Source of the DNA: an uncultured Blautia sp.
GTDB taxonomy: Bacteria > Bacillota > Clostridia > Lachnospirales > Lachnospiraceae
Direction: 5' to 3'
DNA: 64,000 nucleotides
Assembly: GCA_900549015.1 (NCBI GenBank)
Contig: URMH01000010.1
Coordinates: forward strand, 1 to 64,000
Below are positions 7,748 through 16,277 of the stretch, in pieces. Each line of letters begins with the position of its first letter. Position 1 is the stretch's first letter. Below the pieces are notes generated by a model that had not been told where the DNA came from, searched no databases, and saw only the letters and a list, made by a program, of their open reading frames with translations. The position numbers and the translations under genes were made by a program.

Positions 7748-8830
7748 CTACCCGAGAAACATCTTCCACCTGTTCACAAACTCCCGGATCAGTTTTTCAA
7801 TTATTTTCTTCGTCTCCGGCTTTAAAGCATTCTTCTGTTTTAACATCAGGCGAAGGTTTTTTAAACCGCCCTCCTGAAGCTGCGTCAGGGTTTCCGCTCC
7901 TGTCGCCTCCAGAACAGAGAAAAAATCATTGATAAACGCTTCTCTTTCCTCCCCGTTTATTCCGTCAAGCCATGCTTTCAGAGCCTCATCAAAGGCTGCA
8001 GCCGCCCGGTTCTGTTCTTTACATTTTATAAAATTCCGCCCTTCCGTCTCCCAGGAAAGACAGTCGTGCTGCATCACGCCTTTTGCGCTGCTTTTAATAA
8101 GAATGGGAGCTTTTTTGTGGGCAAGAAGCGTCCCTATGATACTGCCCTCTGTCATATACCTCTGTATTCTTGGAAATATCCGCTGAAATCCTTCACTTTC
8201 CAGAAATTCCTCCGAAAATCCCGGCGCATCGTTGCTGTATATCTGAACCACTTTATCCTGAATGTCTTTTTCACAGAGTGCCGCGGCATACACTGACAGA
8301 TTTCCTCCCTTTGAATGGCCTCCCGTCAAAATGTGGCGGCAGTTTCTTCCTATGTGATTCATATATTTCAGTGCCTCTCTCTGTGCACCTACAATCCCAT
8401 TGCTCAAAAAGAAATCTTCCTTCCAGCCTACAATCCTGTCATCTGTTCCCCGAAAAGCAAGATAAGAAACTTCTTCTGAAAGAACAAGCTCTACCGCTGA
8501 AAACTGCAGGTTCTTTTTCTCTTCTATGCGATTGACATAATTTTGAACCTTAATATTTCCAAAACGCTCTGTTTTTGCCATCTCCCTCATCCCATAAGGC
8601 GCCATACGGATAAAAGAACGGTCTTTTTTTAACTCTTCCTGACTGTATCTCCGAAAAAACTCACCGGAGATTTCTTTTAATGTAAGAAACCCTTCCCCTT
8701 CTCCCGGTGCAATACCGTCCAGATTCACATAAGACAGATATGATAAAAGAAGATTATCCACCTCGCAGAAACCATCTCTTTCAAAAGTCAGATCTCCTCT
8801 CCACCTTAAATAATCTATGATATTTCCCAT
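7748..8830 (-). CDS. DUF2974 (Mbeg1-like) alpha/beta-hydrolase
   Basis: Cytoplasmic protein of 360 residues that starts MGNIIDYLRWRGDLTFERDGF, typical of DUF2974. The lipase-type nucleophile elbow GGHSKGGNLSVYAA (near residues 165-178) gives a candidate catalytic Ser, and SNDAPGF may supply the acid loop. There is no signal peptide or membrane segment. Members of this family are widespread in Firmicutes and have no assigned substrate. It stands alone: 107 bp after it comes cysK on the same strand, and it is divergent from lysO. GGAGGGATTT precedes the ATG. Confidence 0.82.
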   Translation of the reverse strand: MGNIIDYLRWRGDLTFERDGFCEVDNLLLSYLSYVNLDGIAPGEGEGFLTLKEISGEFFRRYSQEELKKDRSFIRMAPYGMREMAKTERFGNIKVQNYVNRIEEKKNLQFSAVELVLSEEVSYLAFRGTDDRIVGWKEDFFLSNGIVGAQREALKYMNHIGRNCRHILTGGHSKGGNLSVYAAALCEKDIQDKVVQIYSNDAPGFSEEFLESEGFQRIFPRIQRYMTEGSIIGTLLAHKKAPILIKSSAKGVMQHDCLSWETEGRNFIKCKEQNRAAAAFDEALKAWLDGINGEEREAFINDFFSVLEATGAETLTQLQEGGLKNLRLMLKQKNALKPETKKIIEKLIREFVNRWKMFLG

Positions 8831-8862
8831 AAATCCCTCCCTGCTGCTTCGCTTGACAAAGA

Positions 8863-8882
8863 AACTTTAATATGCTAAAGTT
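8863..8882. promoter_or_regulatory. Palindrome in the DUF2974/lysO intergenic region
   Basis: AACTTTA (8863-8869) and its exact complement TAAAGTT (8876-8882) flank 6 bases. A TTGACA at 8854-8859 with a TAAAGT 17 bases later would make a plus-strand promoter whose spacer and -10 are covered by the palindrome, a likely operator for lysO. Confidence 0.4.
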
Positions 8883-8949
8883 TTAGTGAATTTTGGTAAC
8901 TGTGAAGGTACTGAACAGCTACGAATTTTATATACAAAGGAGACGAAAC

Positions 8950-9243
8950 GTGTTTATTCTTATTATAATGTGCGTTGGTGTGCTGATCGGGCATTTCTTT
9001 TTCCCGGAAAAACTGAAACGCACAAATGAAATCTTTCAGATCCTCTGCACCCTTACCCTTATTTTTGCAATGGGCTTCTCTCTTGGAAGCGATGAAAATT
9101 TCTTTCAGAAATTATTCAGTCTTGGACTGGAAAGCTTTCTGTTTTTCCTGATTCCTTCCGGCTGTTCCCTGATCCTCGTTTTCTTTTTGACAAAGCGCTT
9201 TTTTAAATCTCACTCAAAGGAAAAGGAGACGGAAGAAAAATGA
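8950..9243 (+). CDS. LysO-type lysine exporter, N-terminal part
   Basis: Small membrane protein of 97 residues with about three helices, matching the N-terminal portion of LysO/DUF340 exporters (FILIIMCVGVLIGHFF; TLTLIFAMGFSLGSDE). I start it at the GTG 8950-8952 because an AAAGGAG lies 7 bases before; the longer frame adds 19 residues without a ribosome site. It overlaps the next gene by 4 bp (ATGA), so the two halves are translated together and probably form one transporter. E. coli LysO is a single chain; split forms are seen in Clostridia. Confidence 0.75.
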   Translation: MFILIIMCVGVLIGHFFFPEKLKRTNEIFQILCTLTLIFAMGFSLGSDENFFQKLFSLGLESFLFFLIPSGCSLILVFFLTKRFFKSHSKEKETEEK

Positions 9244-9842
9244 CAATTTTGGCAATTTTAGCTTTAGTTGGAGGCGTCTTATGCGGCTCTCTCCATCTTC
9301 ACAATGTAGTTCTGGACTTTTTAACAACTCACGAAGACTTAATTCTCAACTGCCTGATGCTTTCCGTTGGTATCAGTATCGGCTTACATAAGGGCATTGT
9401 CCAGAAAATCCGTCAGTACCATGTAAAAATTTTTATCATTCCCATCGGAACGGTGATCGGAAGTCTTCTTGGCGGTCTGATTTTAAGTTTTTTCACAAAA
9501 TATGGTCTTGGAGAAAACCTTGCCATTGCAAGTGGTCTCGGCTGGTACAGCCTTTCCGGCGTCACCCTGGAAAACCTGGGAAATGCTACACTTGGAAGTA
9601 TTGCTTTTTTAAGCAATCTTATGCGCGAGCTGTTTTCCTTTATCAGCATTCCTTTTGTGGCGCGGCATTTTAATTTTTATTCCTGTATTGCTCTTGCCGG
9701 AGCTACAAGCGAGGACACGACCCTGCCGATGATGATGAAGTATACAAATGAGGAAACGGTTGTGCTGTCCGTGATCAATGGGGTGCTTTGCTCCGCTGTT
9801 GTACCTGTGCTGATTCCGTTTTTTATGGGGTGGGGGATTTGA
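9240..9842 (+). CDS. LysO-type lysine exporter, C-terminal part (DUF340)
   Basis: Membrane protein of 200 residues with about six helices. The conserved DUF340 motifs are visible: MLSVGISIGLHKG, GSLLGGLILS, GLGWYSLSGV and AGATSEDTTLPMM. It should export lysine or toxic analogues such as thialysine, a role known for LysO in E. coli. Start overlaps the end of the preceding half-gene. It converges with the remnant at 9846 with only 3 bp between stop codons. Confidence 0.85.
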   Translation: MTILAILALVGGVLCGSLHLHNVVLDFLTTHEDLILNCLMLSVGISIGLHKGIVQKIRQYHVKIFIIPIGTVIGSLLGGLILSFFTKYGLGENLAIASGLGWYSLSGVTLENLGNATLGSIAFLSNLMRELFSFISIPFVARHFNFYSCIALAGATSEDTTLPMMMKYTNEETVVLSVINGVLCSAVVPVLIPFFMGWGI

Positions 9843-9845
9843 AAT

Positions 9846-10933
9846 CTACCGGCTTCTCCTGCTTTCAAAGTATATGAACCGCTCTATGGAGGTCAGAATA
9901 TCCTCAAAGTCCTCTCTTGGCGCAATTTCTATATATTTTGTGAGAAGCTCTGTTTCCTGCTCTTTATATCTTCCGTAATAAATATCGTAAAGATTATGAC
10001 CGCGCATATGGATCTTGATTTCCTCCATATGCGCTTTTACGTCTTCTGTTGTCTCGAAATCTTTTCCCATTACTTTCAGAAGGGCTTTTCCGCTTTTGAT
10101 TCTGTAAAGGTATTCCTTCCATTTTTCCAGAAAGATTTCATAAAACTGTTCTTCTGATTCCAAAATCCCCAGTTCTGCCATAACAGCAGGGTTCAGAAAA
10201 TAATTCTCAAAGGAATAATACTTCAGTATCAGCACGTTTTTTTCAGTTACTCTCGGAAGTCTGTCAATATCCTCAAGATTTCGCTCCTCATAATATTTAC
10301 AGAGCTGGTGTTTCAGCATTTCCCTGTCTTTTCCGTCCCCATCGCGTATCATCAGGAAATTGTCCTTTAAGTAAACCTGATTCATATATTTTTTCCATAT
10401 CAAGTTTCATGGAATAACGGATTTCCTCTCGGCCTCCGTTTCTCCGAAACGTTTTATTTACCTTCTGGGAAAAAGAATCCAGATTGGAGCGGTACAGCTT
10501 GTATTCCAGAAGCTTTGCCGTCTCAAAGGCATTCAGATCTTCTGTTTTTTTCTTATGGATCAGCCCGATGCAGGAAAAACATCGATTGCACTCTTTTGCC
10601 TGATCAAACATGCAGCACCCGGAGCGCATTTTCCGCAGCGTTTCGTCCTCCTGAAGCATAAGCACTACGTCCTGAAATTTCCCCATATTCCTCTGAGCGT
10701 TCATATAGTATACCCTGGGAATGATTTTCTGAATGTAAGGATTATGTTTCTGCACTCCGTCTGCATACCGGACTTTCCCCTCTCTGTTTGCAATATAAGA
10801 AAAACAGAGCGTCCAGAACTACGGTTTTTCCAGTATTGTTCTGTCCTACAAGAATCAGGGCATTTTCAATATTTTGAATGTGCATACTTCTGATCGACTT
10901 AAAATTGCGGATCCACAGGTCTGTTATCTGCAT
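9846..10933 (-). pseudogene. Remnant of an OLD-like AAA ATPase/TOPRIM nuclease
   Basis: Three pieces of one protein lie in order. The N-terminus (from the ATG at 10931) has the ABC/RecF-type ATPase start FKSIRSMHI and Walker A GQNNTGKT (residues 30-37), then breaks near 10805. A middle piece continues in another frame as SYIANREGKVRYADG and HNPYIQKIIPRVYY down to about 10390. A C-terminal piece carries YLKDNFLMIRDGDGKD, a TOPRIM-like acidic strand, then YYSFENYFLNP to the stop. From memory of the family the intact protein is roughly 600-700 residues; here only ~360 codons remain, so two internal deletions, both frame-breaking, best explain it. The ABC signature, Walker B and most of the TOPRIM domain are missing, so it should be inactive. 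Confidence 0.8.
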
Positions 10934-11046
10934 AGGCTCTTCCCTCCCTCTGGAAAATATTTATTTCGCTGTTGTTCACTTCGTTCACAGCAACTTTACT
11001 TCTTACCTTCATCTTATACTTAAGAAACGTACTTTGCAACAGAAAG

Positions 11047-11078
11047 AGGACAGACACTTAAATTAAGGTATCTGTCCT
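11047..11078. terminator. Hairpin, likely terminator
   Basis: AGGACAGA (11047-11054) pairs with TCTGTCCT (11071-11078); the middle holds a second palindrome CTTAA-T-TTAAG. It follows the gene fragment at 11094 on the minus strand. The T-run is weak. Confidence 0.5.
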
Positions 11079-11093
11079 TCCATAATTCCTTCC

Positions 11094-11264
11094 TCATATC
11101 CAACATTCCGGTATTCCGGAAAGAAACTCCGCAGATGTTGTATACGCCTTATTATGTTTGTTGTCTTTTGTAAACATGCGCACCTGGGATATGTAATCCG
11201 TCACATCGTATGCCGGATTTTTCACAGGCATTCCATAATGGGTGCTTGTCTGTGCTTCCACCTC
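11094..11264 (-). pseudogene. C-terminal fragment of an unidentified protein
   Basis: An open stretch of 56 codons follows an in-frame TAA and has no ATG at its beginning. It reads EVEAQTSTHYGMPVKNPAYD, then VTDYISQVRMFTKDNKHNKA, then YTTSAEFLSGIPECWI and a stop. Its composition looks like real protein, not a shadow. I do not recognise the family. It lies in a 368-bp gap between the nuclease remnant and the glycosidase-like gene, and with the adjacent remnant suggests a decaying region. The rest of the gap shows only the hairpin at 11047. Confidence 0.5.
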
Positions 11265-11301
11265 TTATACACAGGACAGATTTGAAAGAACATTGACTGT
11301 C

Positions 11302-13188
11302 TCAAAATGAATACGTCTGTTTCTCAAAATCAACAAGAACCGAAACTCCCCCTGCAAAAGTTACTTTCTGCATATTGAGATTTCCATTTACAAATTCATG
11401 TCTGAGCATCTCACGTTTTCCCACTTTTTCGTGAAAATTGTAAACGACTTCCGCTCTCTTTATCTGCTCCTTAAGGCTCATTTTTATATTCCCGTCAAAG
11501 GCGCCGTCAATATTGGGATATGCCGCATCACGCACAAGATAAGGAGCTCCGCCGTTTAAGAGGGCATAAAGCATATAATCTTCCTCTTCGCTCACCTTTT
11601 CCATCATCCAGGGCTGAATCACACAATCATGGTACACAAGATTATAAAGAGGCACAGGAATTCCCTGCTTCGGCGTTCCCGGCTCTTCCATCATAAAATC
11701 ATACGGCGCGTAATGGCAGAATATCTGGCTTGGCACTGCCCAGTCGTTCACTTCCTCGGAGCTTGACAGTATGCCGTTTTTCAGAAGATAATCAAAGCAG
11801 CGGCAGCGGTATTCATAGCATTCTTTTCTTGTCATGCGGTGCATGGGATTGCTGCATTCGTCTCCCTCGTTGCAGGTAAATACGTCAAGGTATGCGCAGT
11901 CCAGTTTAATTCCGTGACGGAAAAGCTCCTGAAAATTCCGCTTTACATAATAAGGAGCCTGTGTTCCGCAAAGGTAAGACTGGGGTCCTCCCGCCCATCT
12001 CCTGTGACTGGGAATCGTTCCGTCTGCCAGGCGGCAGGCAAAGTTTTCATCAAAGCTTGCGGCAGACATATAGTAATCTCTGTACTGGTCATGGATTCCG
12101 AATAAATATCCGCACTCGTGAATCGTATCTGCCAGAGAGCGCATTCCCTCCCAGCCTCCGGCTGCCTCACAGGCAGGATCATAATCCGGGTGGCAGTTAT
12201 CATACCCCGGCTCTGCCCATCCGTCCAGATGAAGATACAGCTTTTTTACCCCACGCTTGTGAAACTCCCGGATTTCTTCTTCCCTTTGAAAAAAAGTTAC
12301 CAGATGATTGTTCTTCTCCGGATTTTCCGGATCGTAAAACTCGGAATCCGGCTGCACAAAAGTTTTAATTCCTTTATGAAGAAACGCGCTTCCGATTAAA
12401 TCATTTATATGAGGATTTTGAATTGCCTTTTCCTCCAGTGTACGAATCCTTCCCTGTTCCTCCACGTAACTTCTGTATGTTTTGCAAATATCGTTGTAAT
12501 CACAGTCACTTAAAAATGTATATTTCATAACACGGCGGTAATCCATTTTCCCAAGACTTGGCTCAAAGCGCACCCCAACACTGGTGTAAGGTCCGCCTGC
12601 CGGGTGCCCCGCCTGATACCCTGCATTCCACGGGGTAACGCACACTGCAAGATACCCCTCTCTTTCTTTTACCTGGGCAAACCAGGGCATATAAGCTCCT
12701 GCCGTTCCGAAAAAGCCGTCAAAACAAGGGGCTTTCAGCTCCACCTCCCATGTATTTGGAATGAGCATTCCCTGCCTGTTTGTTAAGAGAGTATACCAGT
12801 CCTCTCTTTTTTCTTCAAATTCCATAGGATCGGGCCAGAAAACTTTTTTTACTTCCAGCCCTTCTTCCACAAGGGGAATCCATTCACAGTACACTTCCCC
12901 TGTTGCAGATTCTGTCCATACAAGAGTCTGGAATTTATAAGGAACCGTTTTTCCTTCTTTTTTAAAACCGGAGTATGTGCTTAAAATTCCTTCTCCCACT
13001 CCGGAAAAAAACGGCTCATGAGTAATTTCCTGTGCATCGCAGAAATAAACAGCTCCATTTCCACACTCCATATACGGCTTATAATCCTTCTGCCATTTCC
13101 AGATGGTTCCCGCACCTTTTTGGAATGTAAAGCCAAGTGTTTTTTCGTCAAAACAAAGGTTCATTTCCTTTTCTATAACATTGTTCAT
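11302..13188 (-). CDS. Glycoside hydrolase-like protein (GH101/GH129-related, DUF5696-type)
   Basis: Cytoplasmic protein of 628 residues. An N-terminal beta-rich part (to about residue 260) is followed by a (beta/alpha)-barrel-like part with acidic strand ends: KKLYLHLDGWAEPGYDN, GYLFGIHDQYRDYY, LDCAYLDVFTCNEGDEC and SSSEEVNDW. These resemble endo-/exo-alpha-N-acetylgalactosaminidase-type barrels (GH101, GH129); the ~630-residue length is near GH129. This is inference from remembered motifs, and the substrate is not known. I start at MNNVIEKEM because AGGAGAAGAG precedes that ATG; an upstream GTG would place the ribosome site inside the gene. It is divergent from an AraC regulator. The promoter has TATAAT (13221-13226) without a -35 box, fitting activation. 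Confidence 0.65.
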   Translation of the reverse strand: MNNVIEKEMNLCFDEKTLGFTFQKGAGTIWKWQKDYKPYMECGNGAVYFCDAQEITHEPFFSGVGEGILSTYSGFKKEGKTVPYKFQTLVWTESATGEVYCEWIPLVEEGLEVKKVFWPDPMEFEEKREDWYTLLTNRQGMLIPNTWEVELKAPCFDGFFGTAGAYMPWFAQVKEREGYLAVCVTPWNAGYQAGHPAGGPYTSVGVRFEPSLGKMDYRRVMKYTFLSDCDYNDICKTYRSYVEEQGRIRTLEEKAIQNPHINDLIGSAFLHKGIKTFVQPDSEFYDPENPEKNNHLVTFFQREEEIREFHKRGVKKLYLHLDGWAEPGYDNCHPDYDPACEAAGGWEGMRSLADTIHECGYLFGIHDQYRDYYMSAASFDENFACRLADGTIPSHRRWAGGPQSYLCGTQAPYYVKRNFQELFRHGIKLDCAYLDVFTCNEGDECSNPMHRMTRKECYEYRCRCFDYLLKNGILSSSEEVNDWAVPSQIFCHYAPYDFMMEEPGTPKQGIPVPLYNLVYHDCVIQPWMMEKVSEEEDYMLYALLNGGAPYLVRDAAYPNIDGAFDGNIKMSLKEQIKRAEVVYNFHEKVGKREMLRHEFVNGNLNMQKVTFAGGVSVLVDFEKQTYSF

Positions 13189-13220
13189 ATTTCTCTCTTC
13201 TCCTGTCACTGTTTTCCCTC

Positions 13221-13226
13221 ATTATA
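13221..13226 (-). promoter_or_regulatory. -10 box of the glycosidase-like gene
   Basis: Minus-strand TATAAT 33 bases before the ATG at 13188. The -35 position reads AAGAAA, far from consensus, as is common for promoters that need an AraC-type activator. Confidence 0.45.
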
Positions 13227-13327
13227 TAGCCTTGCTGTTATTTTTTCTTATCATATCGTCTATTCTTATTGTTATATTATCCGATTTTTGTTAAGATGAC
13301 CTTATCAAACGTTACAGGAGATATTTC

Positions 13328-14257
13328 ATGACTTATATACCAACACCATTAAAAAGAGAAATTGTAATTGATTCTATTATTACGATTCATTATTTTGAGT
13401 ATATGCGGGATTTTGTATTTCAGGGAGAATCCCATGATTTCTGGGAATTTCTTTATGTAGACAAGGGGACAATCCTTGTGACTGCCGGAGAAACAGAATA
13501 TAAACTGAATACAGGAGACATTATTTTTCACAAACCGAATGAGTTTCACGCAATCCGTTCCATTGGAAAAAAAGCTCCCAATCTTGTGGCAGCCTCCTTT
13601 ATATCTTCCTCCCCCGCCATGAAAATGTTTGAATCAAAAATTGATACGCTGTCTGTTTCAGAAAGAGAAATTATCTCACACTTGATCAACCTTTCAAGGC
13701 AATGCTTTTCCACGCCTCTCCACCTTCCTTCTGTAGAACATATTATGCTGAAAGAAAACCTTCCATTTGGTTCGGAACAGCTTATTCTTACAGACCTGGA
13801 ACTTCTTCTCATTTCGCTTGCACGCAGGCAGGAAACTTCCCCCTATACCAAAAAGCCGGAAACTTCCTCATCTCTAAAAAAATATTCCAGTGAAAGCCGC
13901 CTTGAAAAGATTATCGCTTTCATGGAAACCCATATCTGTGAGCAGTTATTATGTCAGGATATTTGCCGGGCTTTTTCCTTAAGCCGCTCCTCCCTTCAGG
14001 CTCTTTTCCATGAGAAAAAAAGCTGCGGGGTAATAGAGTATTTTCATCGCATGAAAATTGAACGAGCGAAAGAGATTATCCGGGACGGAACCATGAATTT
14101 TACAGAAATTTCCTGTTTCCTTTCCTACAGTTCCCTGCCTGCCTTCTCCCGGCAGTTTAAAAAAATCACCGGGACTTCTCCTATGGAGTACGCCTCCAGT
14201 GTGAGAGGCATTACACAGGCGCTTAACACAGGAAAAGGGAGGCAACGGCTTATATAA
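13328..14257 (+). CDS. AraC-family regulator with cupin sensor domain
   Basis: Transcription regulator of 309 residues. The N-terminal cupin (about 20-110) shows ESHDFWEFLYVDKGTI, GDIIFHKPNEFHAI. The C-terminal double helix-turn-helix (about 195-295) shows LCQDICRAFSLSRSSLQALF and the signature FTEISCFLSYSSLPAFSRQFKKITGTSPMEY. Members usually bind a sugar or glycoside and activate the neighbouring catabolic gene, here the divergent glycosidase-like gene 139 bp away. ACAGGAG lies 7 bases before the ATG. Confidence 0.88.
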   Translation: MTYIPTPLKREIVIDSIITIHYFEYMRDFVFQGESHDFWEFLYVDKGTILVTAGETEYKLNTGDIIFHKPNEFHAIRSIGKKAPNLVAASFISSSPAMKMFESKIDTLSVSEREIISHLINLSRQCFSTPLHLPSVEHIMLKENLPFGSEQLILTDLELLLISLARRQETSPYTKKPETSSSLKKYSSESRLEKIIAFMETHICEQLLCQDICRAFSLSRSSLQALFHEKKSCGVIEYFHRMKIERAKEIIRDGTMNFTEISCFLSYSSLPAFSRQFKKITGTSPMEYASSVRGITQALNTGKGRQRLI

Positions 14258-14270
14258 GTCATTGTCTCCC
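14237..14270. terminator. Bidirectional hairpin between araC-type gene and aroE
   Basis: GGGAG-G-CAA (14237-14245) pairs with TTG-T-CTCCC (14262-14270) with one mismatch. On the minus strand it is followed by TTTTCC; it overlaps the end of the AraC-type gene. Confidence 0.45.
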
Positions 14271-14276
14271 TTATGT

Positions 14277-15128
14277 CTACGCTGTAAACTCCCTCTTCAG
14301 CGCCTCCCTCATAATCTCAACCGGCGCCTCCTCATCTGTCCATAAGGTAAAATTCAAAGCCGCCTGCTGCACCAGCATTCCAAGCCCGTTTACCGTCTTT
14401 GCGCCTTTTTCTTCCGCCGCTTTTAAAAATAAAGTTTCCGCCGGATTAAATACAACGTCACAGACACACATATTCGCAGATACTGTGTTATAATCAATAT
14501 CCGGTCTGCTGTTTACATCAGGAGAAAAGCCTACAGAAGTGGCATTAATCAAAATTTCTGTTTTCTCCGGAATCTTCACTCCCTTATCCCAGAGAATAAA
14601 CTCTGCCTTTGCATCTGTGTTTTTATTTAAAAGAGAAGCCAGCTCCTGTCCTTTTTCTGCATTTCGATTTACAACCGCAATATGCTTTGCCCCGTTTAGC
14701 GCACATTCTACCGCAATAGCTCTTGCCGCGCCTCCGGCGCCTAAAATCGTAACGTTTTTTCCATCCAGAGATTCTCCTGTCTCTTTTAATGCTGTTACAA
14801 AACCCTTGCCGTCTGTATTTTCACCGTAAAGCCTTCCTTCTTTATGAATAACCGTATTCACTGCCCCGATGATTTCTGCTGCCGGACTAAGCTCATCCAG
14901 ATACGGAAGAACCTTAATCTTGTGAGGCATGGTAAGGTTAATTCCCCTCATGTTAAATATCCGCACACTTTTCATAGCCGCCTCAAGGTCTTCCGGAAGT
15001 ACCTTAATTGTCAGATACCGGTAATTCAGATTTTTCGCTGCAAAAGCAGCCTCTTCCACAACACCTGTTGGATTATCGTCTACCGGGTCGCCAAAAACAC
15101 CTGTTAATTCTGCTCTGTAATTCTTCAT
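14277..15128 (-). CDS. aroE: Shikimate dehydrogenase
   Basis: NADP-dependent reduction of 3-dehydroshikimate to shikimate in aromatic amino acid synthesis. It has 283 residues. Substrate-binding motifs are GVFGDPVDDNPTG near residue 10, NLTMPHK near 64 with the catalytic Lys, and AVNTVIHKEGRLYGENTDGKGF with the catalytic Asp near 105. The nucleotide-binding loop is LGAGGAARAIAVE. The C-terminal VNGLGMLVQQAALNF also fits AroE. It is transcribed alone from its own promoter (15162-15190). Confidence 0.95.
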   Translation of the reverse strand: MKNYRAELTGVFGDPVDDNPTGVVEEAAFAAKNLNYRYLTIKVLPEDLEAAMKSVRIFNMRGINLTMPHKIKVLPYLDELSPAAEIIGAVNTVIHKEGRLYGENTDGKGFVTALKETGESLDGKNVTILGAGGAARAIAVECALNGAKHIAVVNRNAEKGQELASLLNKNTDAKAEFILWDKGVKIPEKTEILINATSVGFSPDVNSRPDIDYNTVSANMCVCDVVFNPAETLFLKAAEEKGAKTVNGLGMLVQQAALNFTLWTDEEAPVEIMREALKREFTA

Positions 15129-15161
15129 AGAAGCGCCTCCTTCTGATATTCTCTTTTTTTA

Positions 15162-15190
15162 AAAATATCCCAAAATCAGACGCTTGTCAA
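15162..15190 (-). promoter_or_regulatory. aroE promoter
   Basis: Minus-strand TTGACA (15185-15190), 17-base spacer, TATTTT (15162-15167), about 35 bases before the aroE start. Confidence 0.65.
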
Positions 15191-15195
15191 TTGCT

Positions 15196-15624
15196 TCAGT
15201 TCAGCAGTTTCTTTCCCAGCTCCCGGCAAGTCTCCAGTCCTTCCTCGTCCGGTGTGTTGTTGAGCATCAAACCTTCCTCTGTTACAAGTTCTGCACCTGC
15301 ATCTCTTGTTCGCTCATACCAGTCTCTCATCCACTGTCCATCACCCCAGTCATAAGAACCAAAAAGAGCAACTTTTTTACCCGAAAGATTTTTTTCCAAT
15401 TCTGTAAAGAAAGGCTCAAATTCCTCTTCCTCCAGCTCCTCATCACCCATTGCAGGGCAGCCCAAAGCCAACGCCTCATATTCCAGAGCCTGCTCCGGTG
15501 ATACCTGACTTACTTCCATAAGGTCGATTTCTACGCCTGCTGCTTTTGCCCCTTCTGCTACTGCCTGTGCCATTGCCTCTGTATTGCCTGTTGAAGACCA
15601 GTATATTACTGCTGCTTTACTCAT
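15196..15624 (-). CDS. Flavodoxin (short-chain, FMN)
   Basis: Electron carrier of 142 residues that replaces ferredoxin when iron is scarce. The FMN phosphate loop is WSSTGNTEAMA near residue 10; GCPAMGDEELEE and LFGSYDWGDGQWM form the isoalloxazine loops. I start at MSKAAVIYW because AGGAGG lies 6 bases upstream; the open frame runs 35 residues further into the preceding gene. It is the second gene of an operon with the DUF3793 protein. Confidence 0.92.
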   Translation of the reverse strand: MSKAAVIYWSSTGNTEAMAQAVAEGAKAAGVEIDLMEVSQVSPEQALEYEALALGCPAMGDEELEEEEFEPFFTELEKNLSGKKVALFGSYDWGDGQWMRDWYERTRDAGAELVTEEGLMLNNTPDEEGLETCRELGKKLLN

Positions 15625-15635
15625 GTTTTTCCTCC

Positions 15636-16226
15636 TCATCCTGAAATTTTCATATTCCATTCTTTTCCTGCAATCACCTGCAAAATCGAATATCCCTGTT
15701 TTATCTGTCCGCACATAAAAGCGCGGCATTTATCATACACTTCAAACTGCACTTTCGCCTTCTCCACATCTCCGTAAACCTTCCAATATCCACAAAGTTT
15801 ACACCCGCTGCCTCCATTTATGCGAAATCCTCTTACGTCTTCGAGGGGATAACCCAAAAACAATCCAATCTCATGTGGAAATTCTTTTTTCTGCTCAAAG
15901 CGCATTTTCAAATAAGAAAACATTTCTCTCAGATCTGCTTTTTCCGGATAGCCGTCCTCAATCAGAATTTCCTTTGCCTCCGGCTGTCTCAGATAATTTT
16001 CCAGCATATCTCTTCTGTAAACAAGTACAAGATAATGTTTTCTGCAGCCACAGATTATTTCCATCTCCACTCCCCCGGCAGACAACTTCTCTTCATATAT
16101 ATTTATAATGTCCAAAAGCTCCGGCATCTTTTCCTTTGAAAAAGAAACAAGATTAGCCGGTTTCTCACCCATAAGTACAGGAGAACAATGGCGGCTCATA
16201 ATCGCCTCGAATTTTTCACAGTTCAT
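15636..16226 (-). CDS. DUF3793 family protein
   Basis: Soluble protein of 196 residues with the DUF3793 pattern: an N-terminal MSRHCSPVLMGEKPANLVSF, a middle EIGLFLGYPLEDVRGF and a cysteine motif GGSGCKLCGYWKVYGD. Function is unknown. In Clostridia it is often found beside flavodoxin and iron-transport genes, as here, so a role in iron or metal limitation is plausible. The promoter region carries candidate metal-regulator operators (16253-16306). Confidence 0.82.
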   Translation of the reverse strand: MNCEKFEAIMSRHCSPVLMGEKPANLVSFSKEKMPELLDIINIYEEKLSAGGVEMEIICGCRKHYLVLVYRRDMLENYLRQPEAKEILIEDGYPEKADLREMFSYLKMRFEQKKEFPHEIGLFLGYPLEDVRGFRINGGSGCKLCGYWKVYGDVEKAKVQFEVYDKCRAFMCGQIKQGYSILQVIAGKEWNMKISG

Positions 16227-16252
16227 TTCATTCCTCCCTGCTCCGTCATATA

Positions 16253-16272
16253 GTTAGTTGTGTTTAACTTAC
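16253..16272 (-). promoter_or_regulatory. Candidate metal-responsive operator of the DUF3793-flavodoxin operon
   Basis: GTTAGTT (16253-16259) and AACTTAC (16266-16272) form an imperfect dyad just downstream of the -10 box, where a repressor would act. A second TTAGTTAGCC motif lies in the promoter spacer at 16290-16299. The TTAG half-sites recall DtxR/IdeR-type boxes. Confidence 0.4.
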
Positions 16273-16277
16273 GTCTT

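Noticed and set aside
9240..9842. LysO split as a frameshift mutation
   Set aside because: The second part has its own ATG in a 4-bp ATGA overlap and both parts look intact; split LysO genes occur in Clostridia.
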